Positions 35,659 through 43,768 of a DNA stretch of 64,000 bases are shown here, in pieces. Positions within the stretch are counted from its first letter, which is position 1. Each line of letters opens with the position of its first letter. Both the position numbers and the translations under genes were made by a program. Source of the stretch: Burkholderiales bacterium (GTDB taxonomy: Bacteria; Pseudomonadota; Gammaproteobacteria; Burkholderiales; Burkholderiaceae_C); contig JAIOOS010000011.1 in assembly GCA_021414305.1 (NCBI GenBank), forward strand, positions 62,001-126,000. Reading direction: 5' to 3'. Under the pieces are notes generated by a model, which was not told the origin of the DNA, searched no databases, and saw only the letters and a list, made by a program, of their open reading frames with translations.

Positions 35659-37088
35659 TACAAACCCATCGTCGGTGAGTACAGGTCGCGCCAGGGACGA
35701 TTCTCGTGGGCGACACGTTTGATATTGATCAGGTGCAACGGCGTCACGTTGTCCGAGACGATCGAGCCGCTCCACGTACCGGTGCCGAGCATGAAGGACG
35801 GGTCGGTCCCAGCGCTGAAGCCCATACCGCCAAGCAGGCTCGGTGTGTTCACGACGATTCGCGAAGCTGGAAGACTCGACATGCGTGCGATCATCGATTC
35901 ATCCCGACCATGCAAGCCCAGCGTATGACCCTCGCCGCCGAACGCGAGAATCTGGCGGCAACGCGCGATGCCGGCATCCAGATCGGCGGTCCGGTAGAAA
36001 GACAGGACAGGTCCCAACACCTCCGCCGACAGCGGCGCCTGCGAACCGACCTCCGAGAGCAACGCACCGAGCACCTTCGTGCCCGCTGGCACTGGAGCAC
36101 CAATCCGCCGCGCCAACTCCACAGCCGTCTTGCCGACCGCCTCGGGATTGAGCGCACCACTTCGGCCGGTGAACAGGAGCTCGACCAGGCGAGCCTGCTG
36201 CTCGGGCGAGAGGAATGACGTGCCGTTCATCTCGAACGCCAGCAGCGCGGCGTCGGCGATAGGCTCATCGAGCACGACCGACTGCTCCGCCACGCAGGCG
36301 GTTCCGTTGTCGAACGATTTCGAGGTGACCACCATAAGGGCAGCTTCGCTCACGTCGGCAACAGATCGGTGGATGTACACCGGCACATTGCCTGCGCCGA
36401 CGGCCAAGGTCGGCTTGCCGGACGAATAGGCGGCGCGCACCATCGCAGGCCCGCCAGTCGCCATGACGAGCGCGACGTCGCGATGCGACATGAGTTCGGC
36501 CGTTGCGGCGAGTTGGCCACCGGACAGGCAGTCCAGTAGCCCCTTGGGTGCGCCGGCACGTTCCGCGGCGGCAGCCATCACCTCCACTGTTCGCGCACAG
36601 CATCGGACGGCCCTCGGATGCGGGGCGCAGACGATGGCGTTGCCCGACTTCACTGCGGCGAGACACTTGAATATCGTCGTGGAAGTCGGGTTGGTCACCG
36701 GGATGATGGCGGCGATTACACCCATCGGCGCGCCAATCGCGGTCACGCGGTTCGGCTCGTCCACCCAAAGGACGCCGAGAGTCCGCATTTGCAACATCGC
36801 ATGCGCACAGAACTTGGCGTTGAAGAGGTTCTTCAGGATCTTGTCTTCGTACACGCCGTACCCGGTCTCCTCGACGGCAAGTCGAGCAAGTTCCTTCGCT
36901 GAGTCCTCGGCGGCCTCAGCCATTGCACGCACAATGATGTCGGCCTGTTCCTGCGTCACACCCTGGAAAGCCTCGAAAGCCCGACGCGCGGATGTTGCCT
37001 TGGAGCGAGCCTCAGCGATCGCGGCGAGCTCGGGGTCGAGAAGGACAGGGCTATCCATATGTTCGTGTGTCATTGAAACAGTGCGCAC
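35658..37088 (-). CDS. CoA-acylating aldehyde dehydrogenase (PduP/EutE type)
   Basis: 476 aa from GTG 37088; ATG 37073 is an alternative. The catalytic Cys lies in NGTACVAEQSV, with IIPVTNPTSTTIFKCLAAVK and VGAGNVPVYI as in the acylating family. These enzymes oxidise an aldehyde with CoA and NAD to an acyl-CoA within microcompartments. An N-terminal helix (residues about 15-40) could be an encapsulation peptide. The aldehyde and the enzyme producing it are unknown. Confidence 0.92.
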   Translation of the reverse strand: MRTVSMTHEHMDSPVLLDPELAAIAEARSKATSARRAFEAFQGVTQEQADIIVRAMAEAAEDSAKELARLAVEETGYGVYEDKILKNLFNAKFCAHAMLQMRTLGVLWVDEPNRVTAIGAPMGVIAAIIPVTNPTSTTIFKCLAAVKSGNAIVCAPHPRAVRCCARTVEVMAAAAERAGAPKGLLDCLSGGQLAATAELMSHRDVALVMATGGPAMVRAAYSSGKPTLAVGAGNVPVYIHRSVADVSEAALMVVTSKSFDNGTACVAEQSVVLDEPIADAALLAFEMNGTSFLSPEQQARLVELLFTGRSGALNPEAVGKTAVELARRIGAPVPAGTKVLGALLSEVGSQAPLSAEVLGPVLSFYRTADLDAGIARCRQILAFGGEGHTLGLHGRDESMIARMSSLPASRIVVNTPSLLGGMGFSAGTDPSFMLGTGTWSGSIVSDNVTPLHLINIKRVAHENRPWRDLYSPTMGL

Positions 37089-37254
37089 CGTACAAATGTC
37101 GGGCGACTCAAGGCGGGGGGCGAGGGCCTCGGGGATCCCACCCTGACGCTCATGAACGCACCGACCGACTGTGGCGCTTCATGCCAAGCCATGAGACTCG
37201 TCCCCATGCCACAGACGCTCGAACCGACTGGCGGGCACTCGCCACCAACGCGTG

Positions 37255-37572
37255 TCAGCGCGGCTTCGGCAGAATCGCCTCGACGTCCTCATGCGGCCGC
37301 GGAATGACGTGCACCGAAACGACTTCACCGATCTTGCCGGCAGCAGCCGCACCGGCATCGGTGGCGGCCTTGACCGCGCCCACATCGCCTCGAACCATCA
37401 CCGTGACGAGTCCTCCACCGATCTGCTCGCGGCCGACGAGCCGGACGTTGGCCGCCTTGACCATCGCGTCGGCCGCTTCGATAGCGCCAACCAGTCCCTT
37501 GGTCTCAATCAGACCGAGCGCGCCACGCGGCCCATCGCCGACCGATGAGGTCGAATTGGGAGCTGTTGCCAT
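37255..37572 (-). CDS. Microcompartment hexameric shell protein (BMC-H)
   Basis: 105 aa from ATG 37572 with GGAGA upstream. It is a single BMC domain: [58 protein letters not shown] and the closing [16 protein letters not shown]. The N-terminal 18 residues are a disordered Ser/Pro-rich leader. It is the second gene of the operon, next to BMC-P. Confidence 0.95.
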   Translation of the reverse strand: MATAPNSTSSVGDGPRGALGLIETKGLVGAIEAADAMVKAANVRLVGREQIGGGLVTVMVRGDVGAVKAATDAGAAAAGKIGEVVSVHVIPRPHEDVEAILPKPR

Positions 37573-37633
37573 TTCAGTGTCTCCTTGCACGAGGGTTGGA
37601 ATTGGGTGCGGTCAGCGCTGACCGCGGGATCGA

Positions 37634-37948
37634 CTAGCGCTTGACGAATGTTGCATCGCCATCAACCTGCACCGAGTCGACGATGCCGACGATGGCCGCA
37701 TCGGTCGGTGCAGACTGGCCGTCGAGATCGACGCGAGCGGCACTGCCGAAGGTAACGAGAACGACCTCGCCAATGCCTGCGCCGGCTAGGTCGATCGCCA
37801 CGTAGAGCGCTTGCGTTGGCCCTCCGCCCTCGTCGATGGCCATCGGATTGGCCGCTGGCACGGGCTCGAGCAAGAGCAGCTTGTGGGCGCAGAGGCCGGG
37901 AGCCTTGATCGAGGCGACGACGTTGCCGCGCACCCGGGCCAATTGCAT
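37634..37948 (-). CDS. Microcompartment vertex protein (BMC-P, EutN/CcmL family)
   Basis: 104 aa from ATG 37948. The EutN/CcmL beta-barrel signatures are MQLARVRGNVVASIK at the start, LLLLEPV, YVAIDLAGAGIGEVVLVT and DAAIVGIVDSV. Pentamers cap the vertices of the shell. It is the first gene of the leftward operon and is divergent from the 38139 gene. Confidence 0.94.
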   Translation of the reverse strand: MQLARVRGNVVASIKAPGLCAHKLLLLEPVPAANPMAIDEGGGPTQALYVAIDLAGAGIGEVVLVTFGSAARVDLDGQSAPTDAAIVGIVDSVQVDGDATFVKR

Positions 37949-38138
37949 GGTTGTCACTCGCTCTGGACGGTCGGAATGCTCACACGGTAGACGTGGCCAC
38001 TTGCAAAGTCATTGGCCATGATGGCCAAGACTTGACCCACGAACTTATCCATTCCTGCCATAGCGCGTGAAGACATCCGTCACTAGAGTCGACCTTCCGT
38101 GGCGACGATCGTCCACCGTACAGAACCGGAGACCAGCG
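37949..38138. promoter_or_regulatory. Divergent spacer of the two microcompartment units
   Basis: This 190-nt stretch separates the shell operon (-) from the unit at 38139-40553 (+), so both promoters should be here. I could not fix a convincing pair of hexamers or a palindrome for the PucR-type regulator. Confidence 0.5.
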
Positions 38139-39143
38139 ATGATTCGAGACGAGGATGCCGGATTCCATGAGACCGAAGCGAACGAGCCCACCTGGGCTGA
38201 GACGAACTATTTCGGCTTCTTCAACGCCGATGAGCACCTGAACGTGGGGGTCTACGCCCTCTTCCGAACCAACCTCGGCACGGTGACGTCGTCGATCTGC
38301 ATGAACTCCCGACGGTCGGTGACACATTGGGAGGCCGACTTTTGCGACATGCGTTCTGCGATTCCCATCCCGCAGCCGCGCAACCTGCTCGACTACAAGC
38401 TGTCCAACGGCCTGCACGTGCGTTGCCTCGTGCCGAACCGCGTCTGGGACATCCACTACGACGACGGGAGAGATACCCGGATAGAAGTGCGCTACGAGGC
38501 CCTGATGCCCGCGTTCGACATCCACGACCCCGACATGGATCCGATGTGCGCGTCCAAGTCGAGCGAGGGCAAGTTTGCATGGGGTACGGCCTACAACGGC
38601 CATTTCGACCAGACTGGCGTTTTCACCGGCAGCGTGTCGATACGGGGTCGACAGGTACCGATCGACTGCGTGTCCACCATGGACCATAGCTGGGGCCCGC
38701 GCCCTGAGCACGGTGCGCCAACGATGAGCTGGCTGCACGCACACTTTTCGAAGGACCTGGCAGTTCACGCGATCTTCGGATTCGACCCGGCGCGCGACAA
38801 TGGCCGTGACCTTTGGCTGGCACATGGATACGTGCTGGAACACGGCAAAGTGTTCGGCCTGAAAGCAGGGTCAGGCCAAACGGCGCGACGCCAAGAGCGC
38901 TACCCCGAGACCATCTCGCTCCAGCTGACCGACAGCGCTGATCGCTCGTGGGCCTTGAAGGGTCAAGCCTTGACGACGATGCCGTGGGTCTACGTTCCCA
39001 ACAACGTCGGCTTCAATTCTCTCTGCGAATGGACTTGCGGCGGTGCGACAGGGCACGGCGAGGTGATGGACTTCTACGAGCTACCCGTGCTCAACGCACT
39101 GAACAGCGCCACATCCACCCTTCGCCCGTCGCGCCCTCTCTGA
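38139..39143 (+). CDS. Unknown protein of the microcompartment locus
   Basis: 334 aa from ATG 38139 (GGAG seven nt upstream; the frame is open from 38067). It is rich in beta-strand-like segments with conserved-looking Trp and His (HWEADFCDMRSAIPIP, DCVSTMDHSWGPRP, WLHAHFSKDLAVHAIFGFD). The DHSWGPR motif recalls lipocalin-like/CrtC-related hydratase families, but the resemblance is weak. It is co-directional with a HAD phosphatase and BMC-H, so it could be the missing aldehyde-generating enzyme or an accessory factor. Confidence 0.7.
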   Translation: MIRDEDAGFHETEANEPTWAETNYFGFFNADEHLNVGVYALFRTNLGTVTSSICMNSRRSVTHWEADFCDMRSAIPIPQPRNLLDYKLSNGLHVRCLVPNRVWDIHYDDGRDTRIEVRYEALMPAFDIHDPDMDPMCASKSSEGKFAWGTAYNGHFDQTGVFTGSVSIRGRQVPIDCVSTMDHSWGPRPEHGAPTMSWLHAHFSKDLAVHAIFGFDPARDNGRDLWLAHGYVLEHGKVFGLKAGSGQTARRQERYPETISLQLTDSADRSWALKGQALTTMPWVYVPNNVGFNSLCEWTCGGATGHGEVMDFYELPVLNALNSATSTLRPSRPL

Positions 39144-39159
39144 AAGTCGACTCTTCAAC

Positions 39160-40128
39160 ATGCCGCGCGCCATTCTGTTCGACTTGGACGGAACTCTTGT
39201 CGACACCCGGGCGGCATCGTGGGAGTTGTTTTCAGAGACGAACCTTGCATTTGCGCTTGGCATTGACTCACGCGAAGCATTCTTCCGCGCCTTCGAAGGA
39301 AACTTCTTCGAGTCGCTGGCACGTCTTTGCCCCGAACCGCAGCGCGCCGAAGCCGCGAAGCAGCACTTCATGGAGCTATTGCGTACCCGCTACCAGCCGG
39401 CGCTGATACCCGGCATGACCGACGTCGTGCGCGCCCTGGCGCCTCACTGCACGTTGGCGGTCATTTCCAGCAATGGCATCGAGGCGATCCGGCGAATTCT
39501 CGTCGGCGCGGACATTGCCACCTGCTTCTCGCACGTCTTCTCTGGAGACGTCGAACCAAAGAAGTCAGTCTCGATCCGCCGCTTTCTCGGTGACCAGCGC
39601 TATGCCGCCCAGCGACGCTGCTCCCCTGAGTATCATGACGACGGCGGCGCCGCGGAGTCGCTCAGCTCCGCCGATGTCGTCCTCGTCACCGATACCGTGG
39701 GTGACGTCAAAGAGGCCAAAGAAGTCGGTACCCGGGCAGTCGGCGTGGCCTGGGGCATGCACACCGAAAGGCAGCTGTTGTCTGCAGGCGCGGAGAAGGT
39801 CGCGCTGTGGCCACAGGAACTGGTGGCCTGGCTGCGCCCGGGCGATCGCGATAGTCTGACCTGTGCATGCACCGTCCAGGAATCCGGTTCCCGCGTCTCT
39901 CGTGCGGCGACCGAACTCAGTGCGAGACAGCCTGTTCAGGGCAGTTCTGACAACGCCCCGGCGGTGGCCGCCGGGCGCATTCGCCGCGAACAGTCGTTGA
40001 CCTTTCGCACGACACAGGGGCACGCGATCACTGGCTTGCCCAATGCGACTCAGGCCTCGACATGGCTGACCTCTCCCGATGCGGAGCTGTTGCAGGCAGT
40101 TCGGCGAATCGTAGGAAGCGGGTCATGA
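39160..40128 (+). CDS. HAD-superfamily phosphatase with C-terminal extension
   Basis: 322 aa, starting 16 nt after the preceding stop. HAD motifs are visible: nucleophile FDLDGTLVDT, motif II AVISSNG, the Lys in GDVEPKKSVS and motif IV VLVTDTVGDVKEAKEVG. Phosphoglycolate-phosphatase-like members hydrolyse small phosphoesters. Roughly 85 residues after about 235 are not part of the HAD fold and may be a tail for encapsulation. Confidence 0.82.
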   Translation: MPRAILFDLDGTLVDTRAASWELFSETNLAFALGIDSREAFFRAFEGNFFESLARLCPEPQRAEAAKQHFMELLRTRYQPALIPGMTDVVRALAPHCTLAVISSNGIEAIRRILVGADIATCFSHVFSGDVEPKKSVSIRRFLGDQRYAAQRRCSPEYHDDGGAAESLSSADVVLVTDTVGDVKEAKEVGTRAVGVAWGMHTERQLLSAGAEKVALWPQELVAWLRPGDRDSLTCACTVQESGSRVSRAATELSARQPVQGSSDNAPAVAAGRIRREQSLTFRTTQGHAITGLPNATQASTWLTSPDAELLQAVRRIVGSGS

Positions 40129-40259
40129 AATCCTGCGATCTCGCACGCGATGTGGCTTGAAGACGATTGAGTACCCAATCGCCGTGCCCCTGAACCCGAG
40201 CTCGGCGCCCGTCACTATGTGCACGGTATACGGACAGTTTGCGACAAGGAGAGCTGACC

Positions 40260-40553
40260 ATGAGTGATGTGCACGGAAGCGCTTTGGGCTTCGTGGAGAC
40301 CCTCGGGATGACGGCCGCGACCCTCGCCGCGGACACCATGGTGAAGTCCGCCAACGTGTCCGTCGTGACGGCGCAACGACCCGGTGGTGGAATCATTACG
40401 ATCATCGTGCGCGGGGACGTGGGCGCGGTGAAAGCGGCAGTGGACGCCGGCGCCGCAGCGGCCCGCACAGTAGGCACGGTACGCTCGGCCCATGTCATTC
40501 CACGACCGCACGAGGACGTGGAGGACCTCCTAGAGCGTCCACCGGTACGGTAA
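40260..40553 (+). CDS. Microcompartment hexameric shell protein (BMC-H), second copy
   Basis: 97 aa from ATG 40260 with AAGGAGA upstream. It is a single BMC domain closely related to the copy at 37255: [58 protein letters not shown] and the ending [16 protein letters not shown]. Differences around the pore loop (RPGGGIIT versus QIGGGLVT) may give different permeability. Confidence 0.95.
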   Translation: MSDVHGSALGFVETLGMTAATLAADTMVKSANVSVVTAQRPGGGIITIIVRGDVGAVKAAVDAGAAAARTVGTVRSAHVIPRPHEDVEDLLERPPVR

Positions 40554-41069
40554 ACCCCCTCATCGCTGGCGCCGGGCACATGTCATCGGCGCAGGCGCTC
40601 AACGACGTCGGGCGAATCAAGCCGCTTGGCCGGAACGAACATCGATTTCCGGGGCAACGGGCCGCTAGCGGCCACTGGTCACGACGTCTCCGTCGCGCCG
40701 GCGGACGCGTTCGCAGTGCTTGTTCGGGCCGACTCGACCCGCTACGGCAATCTCGTGCGCGCTCGGGCTGCGCGAATAGGACGTCGCTCGATCTATCGTC
40801 GCCTTGCATCTGTCGCGGGTGAGTGCGCATTCGGCGCGCACGAGAGCGCCGGTCGACGAAGCGAACTCGCAATTGATCGCAGCGTGTGCTGCGACGACCA
40901 GATGCTCACTCTGCGTGGCCCTAGGATCGACTCTCCGAAGCGGTGTAGACAATGCGGAAGAGGTTCGCCGTACGGCAGATGCTGCGGGGAAGGAAGTGGC
41001 CAAGGTCACCGGGCGCTGCGGGAAAGATCGTCGACCATGACAACCAATAGGCGGCATTGCGTAGAATCA
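40554..41069. other. Intergenic stretch before the riboswitch
   Basis: About 500 nt with overlapping ORFs in two forward frames, none with a recognisable motif. It may contain the btuB promoter. Confidence 0.35.
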
Positions 41070-41292
41070 TTCGCGTTGGTGCTCGTGAGCGCTTTCAGCA
41101 ATCACAGTTAAACGGGAAGCAGAGGATCGTCGCGTAATCGCCGGTCCCTCCTGCGCTGCCCCCGCAACGGTTAGTAGGACGGCGTCTGCTTCTCGTCGAG
41201 AAGCGATGTCAGGCCCAGCACTCGTGCCACTGAGAGCTCGCGCTCTTGGGAAGGCCGCTGAGGTTGTTCCACCAGCCCGTATACCGGCCAAC
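41070..41292 (+). promoter_or_regulatory. Cobalamin (B12) riboswitch upstream of btuB
   Basis: Conserved elements appear in the right order. A GGTGCTCG start at 41078 is followed by AAACGGGAAGC (41111-41120). The B12-box core GCGCTGCCCCCGCAACGGTT lies at about 41152-41171. CCACTG and GGGAAGG follow (about 41227-41254), and the closing AGCCCGTATACCGGCC is at about 41274-41289. Adenosylcobalamin binding would shut off btuB, whose ATG lies about 85 nt downstream. Confidence 0.9.
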
Positions 41293-41375
41293 AGGCGGCG
41301 CAGCCTCGGCTTGCGCTCATTCGCGTGCAGCCGCGGGGAAGCGGCAGGTACGCCTTTGTCCGAGTTCCATTCATC

Positions 41376-43274
41376 ATGTCGATTCCCCGTAAGTCCCTGG
41401 GTAGGCCGCGCGCTGCCCGTACGTTGTGCCTTTCCGCCCTGCTTCCGCTTGGTGCCATGGCTCAGACCCAGCTCGATCCGGTCACGATCACCGGTACCCG
41501 CGAACCGCAACCGCTGAGTCGCAGCATCGCCGACGTCGTCGTTATCAACGCGACGACCATTCGCAACACCTCGGCCGATTCGGTCGGAGATCTGCTGCGG
41601 CGCGAAGCGGGCGTGCAGATCGTCCGCAACGGCGGCCCGGGTCAGAGCTCCGGCTACTTTCTCCGCGGTGCGAGCTCGAGCGGAACGGTTGTTCTCATTG
41701 ACGGCGTTCGGGTCGGGTCGGCCACCCTGGGGCAGGCGGAGTTCGAGTCGCTGAGTCTGTCCCAGATCGATCACATCGAGGTTCTGCGCGGGCCTGCGTC
41801 CAGCCTGTACGGCGCCGATGCGGTCGGCGGTGTGATCCAGATCTTCACCAAGCGCGGCGACGGGCCGTTGAGCCTTACTGGCCACGGTCCGTACGGAAGC
41901 TACAACTCCTATCTGGGCACGCTGGGCATCAGCGGCGGACAGAGCGGATTCGACTACGCCGTTTCCGGCGGCCGTGAAGGCTCGGACGGGAAGTCTGCGC
42001 TTCGACCGAACGACCAGTTCGGCAACTACAACCCCGACGACGACGGCTACAAGCGCACGTTCGGCAACCTCAAGCTCGGCTACACACCGGCAGCGGGCCA
42101 CCGGATCGGCCTCAACGTGGTGGCGAGCAAGCTCAACGCACAATATGACAGCTCCGAGTTCGTTCCGCCGGACTTCGCCCAGGATGCGTCGCCTGACTTT
42201 CGCAACCACCTGAAGACTTCGGTCGTTTCGCTCGACTACCGCGGCAAGATGTCGGACCTGTGGACAACGACCCTGCAGGCTTCCAAGGGCATCGATGACC
42301 TTGAAAGCGGCGGTACGGTGACGGATCGCTTCAAGACCGAGCGGCAGCAGGCCACCTGGCAGAACGCGTTGAGCTTCGGTCCCGATCATCAGGTCGTGCT
42401 TGCCTACGAATACCTTCGCGAGAAGGCCGATGTTTCGGTGTTCCCCGAAAAGCAGAGCCGCAACAACAACGCCCTCATTGCCGGCTACAGCGGCGTCTTC
42501 GGGCCGGCAGGGCTGCAGGCGAGCCTGCGCCATGACGACAACTCGGTCTACGGAAACAACACGACCGGCAGTGTCGGCGCGAGCTATCAGGTGACGCCGA
42601 GCTTCAAGGTGCGCGCGCTCTACGGAACGACCTTCCGGGCACCGACCTTCAACGACCTCTACTACCCGGGCTTCGGCGTCGCGTCGATCAAGCCGGAGAA
42701 GGGCAAAGGCATCGAGTTGGGGCTCGCCTGGCAATCCGGAGACACGACCGCGGGCGCGACCGTCTACCGCAACAAGGTCAAGGACCTGATCGGCTATCAG
42801 TCCGATTCGACGCAGTGCCCGGTCAACCCGGACGACCCGTTCTACTACGCCTTCGGCTGCGCCGCGAACACCAGCCGCGCCCTCCTGAAAGGCGCGACCT
42901 TGACGCTGGGCCAGCACTGGAACGGCTTGTCGCTGCGCGCCATCGTGGACTTTCTTGACGCCACCGACAGCGACACCGGAGTTCGGCTCGCACGCCGCGC
43001 CGCGCATCAGGAAACGGTCACCGCCGACTACGGTTTCGGCGCCTGGACGGTCGGCGGCTCGGTCGTCTCCGTGGGCTCGCGGCCCGACGGCGGCGTGGTG
43101 CTCGGCGGCTATGGTGTCGTCGACCTGCGCTCGACCTGGCGCTTCGCGCCGCAATGGCGCGTCGAGGCCAATCTTACCAATGCGCTCGACCATCGCGTCG
43201 AGCCGGCTCGAGACTACCGGGGCTTGGGTCGGCAGGCCTGGATCGGCATTCGGTACGACGGCAACGGCCGATGA
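41376..43274 (+). CDS. btuB: TonB-dependent outer-membrane cobalamin receptor
   Basis: 632 aa from ATG 41376. The signal peptide ends at LLPLGAMA-QT. The plug domain follows: DPVTITGTREPQ near the TonB box, then GDLLRREAGVQIVRNGGPGQ and VEVLRGPASSLYGADAVGGV-type motifs. A 22-strand-type beta-barrel carries the receptor box FRAPTFNDLYYPGF and NLTNALDHR near the end. The B12 riboswitch in front and homology to BtuB agree on substrate. The last strand ends GIRYDGNGR rather than with an aromatic residue. It supports the B12-dependent mutase carried in the same region. Confidence 0.93.
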   Translation: MSIPRKSLGRPRAARTLCLSALLPLGAMAQTQLDPVTITGTREPQPLSRSIADVVVINATTIRNTSADSVGDLLRREAGVQIVRNGGPGQSSGYFLRGASSSGTVVLIDGVRVGSATLGQAEFESLSLSQIDHIEVLRGPASSLYGADAVGGVIQIFTKRGDGPLSLTGHGPYGSYNSYLGTLGISGGQSGFDYAVSGGREGSDGKSALRPNDQFGNYNPDDDGYKRTFGNLKLGYTPAAGHRIGLNVVASKLNAQYDSSEFVPPDFAQDASPDFRNHLKTSVVSLDYRGKMSDLWTTTLQASKGIDDLESGGTVTDRFKTERQQATWQNALSFGPDHQVVLAYEYLREKADVSVFPEKQSRNNNALIAGYSGVFGPAGLQASLRHDDNSVYGNNTTGSVGASYQVTPSFKVRALYGTTFRAPTFNDLYYPGFGVASIKPEKGKGIELGLAWQSGDTTAGATVYRNKVKDLIGYQSDSTQCPVNPDDPFYYAFGCAANTSRALLKGATLTLGQHWNGLSLRAIVDFLDATDSDTGVRLARRAAHQETVTADYGFGAWTVGGSVVSVGSRPDGGVVLGGYGVVDLRSTWRFAPQWRVEANLTNALDHRVEPARDYRGLGRQAWIGIRYDGNGR

Positions 43275-43723
43275 ACGGACGCGACACGGTGTTCCGCCGA
43301 GAGCTGATTCTCAGGGGTCAGCGCGCGGAAAATCCCGCTGCGCTGAGTCCCGGGCGGTGGCCACGTCAGACTGGCCGGCCGCGTAGTGGGGCGGCCGAAC
43401 GGGAACGACCTGTTTCGCCGAGGTCGTTTTGAATCCACCAAGCGGTCGGTGCCGCAGAGCCTTTCACGATGCGCGGTGCCAGCGCAGGCTCCGCAAGTCT
43501 CGGCGCCGCCCTGTCAACCAAGCAGCCGTTGCCAGATCATTGCCAGATTGGCCATTGCAGTTGCCGGTCGGGAACCAGTCTGCGGCGACCACGCTGGTAG
43601 TGGCGCCAGGACCAATCGTCTTCTTGCATCCATGCAATCTGGCAATATTCTGGCAATGGAACACGCAAGAAAAAAGCACCTAGAGCCGCGAGTGCGCTAA
43701 GCGCTTGATTCATCTTCTTATTT
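43275..43723. other. Non-coding stretch between btuB and the tRNA-Lys fragment
   Basis: No supported gene. It holds the TTGCCAGA repeats reported separately at 43525-43656. Confidence 0.45.
43525..43656. repeat. Four TTGCCAGA copies in two inverted pairs (candidate integrase arm sites)
   Basis: Two direct copies, TTGCCAGAT at 43526 and ATTGCCAGATT at about 43537, are mirrored about 100 nt away by AATCTGGCAA at 43636 and TTCTGGCAAT at about 43648. Spacing between copies is 11-12 nt in each pair. They lie 70-200 bp from the tRNA-Lys fragment, which is the usual place for integrase arm-binding sites. Confidence 0.55.
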
Positions 43724-43768
43724 TGGTGGGCCCTGAGTGACTCGAACACTCGACCTACGGATTAAGAG
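43724..43768 (-). repeat. 3' fragment of tRNA-Lys(CTT), probable attachment core
   Basis: Read on the minus strand, 43768 to 43724 is CTCTTAATCC, the variable region, the T-arm GTGTTCGAGTCAC and the acceptor end CAGGGCCCACCA, that is, the last 45 nt of a tRNA-Lys from the anticodon loop on. The 5' half is absent; instead the integrase reading frame enters the fragment and stops in it (TAG at 43755-43757). Such fragments are the identity segments of tRNA-targeting elements. Confidence 0.8.

Noticed and set aside
40626..41111. 161-aa frame before the riboswitch
   Set aside because: No recognisable motif, composition typical of non-coding GC-rich DNA, and its end enters the riboswitch.
41067..43193. 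708-aa open frame opposite btuB
   Set aside because: Shadow of the btuB coding strand; covers the riboswitch and has no domain.
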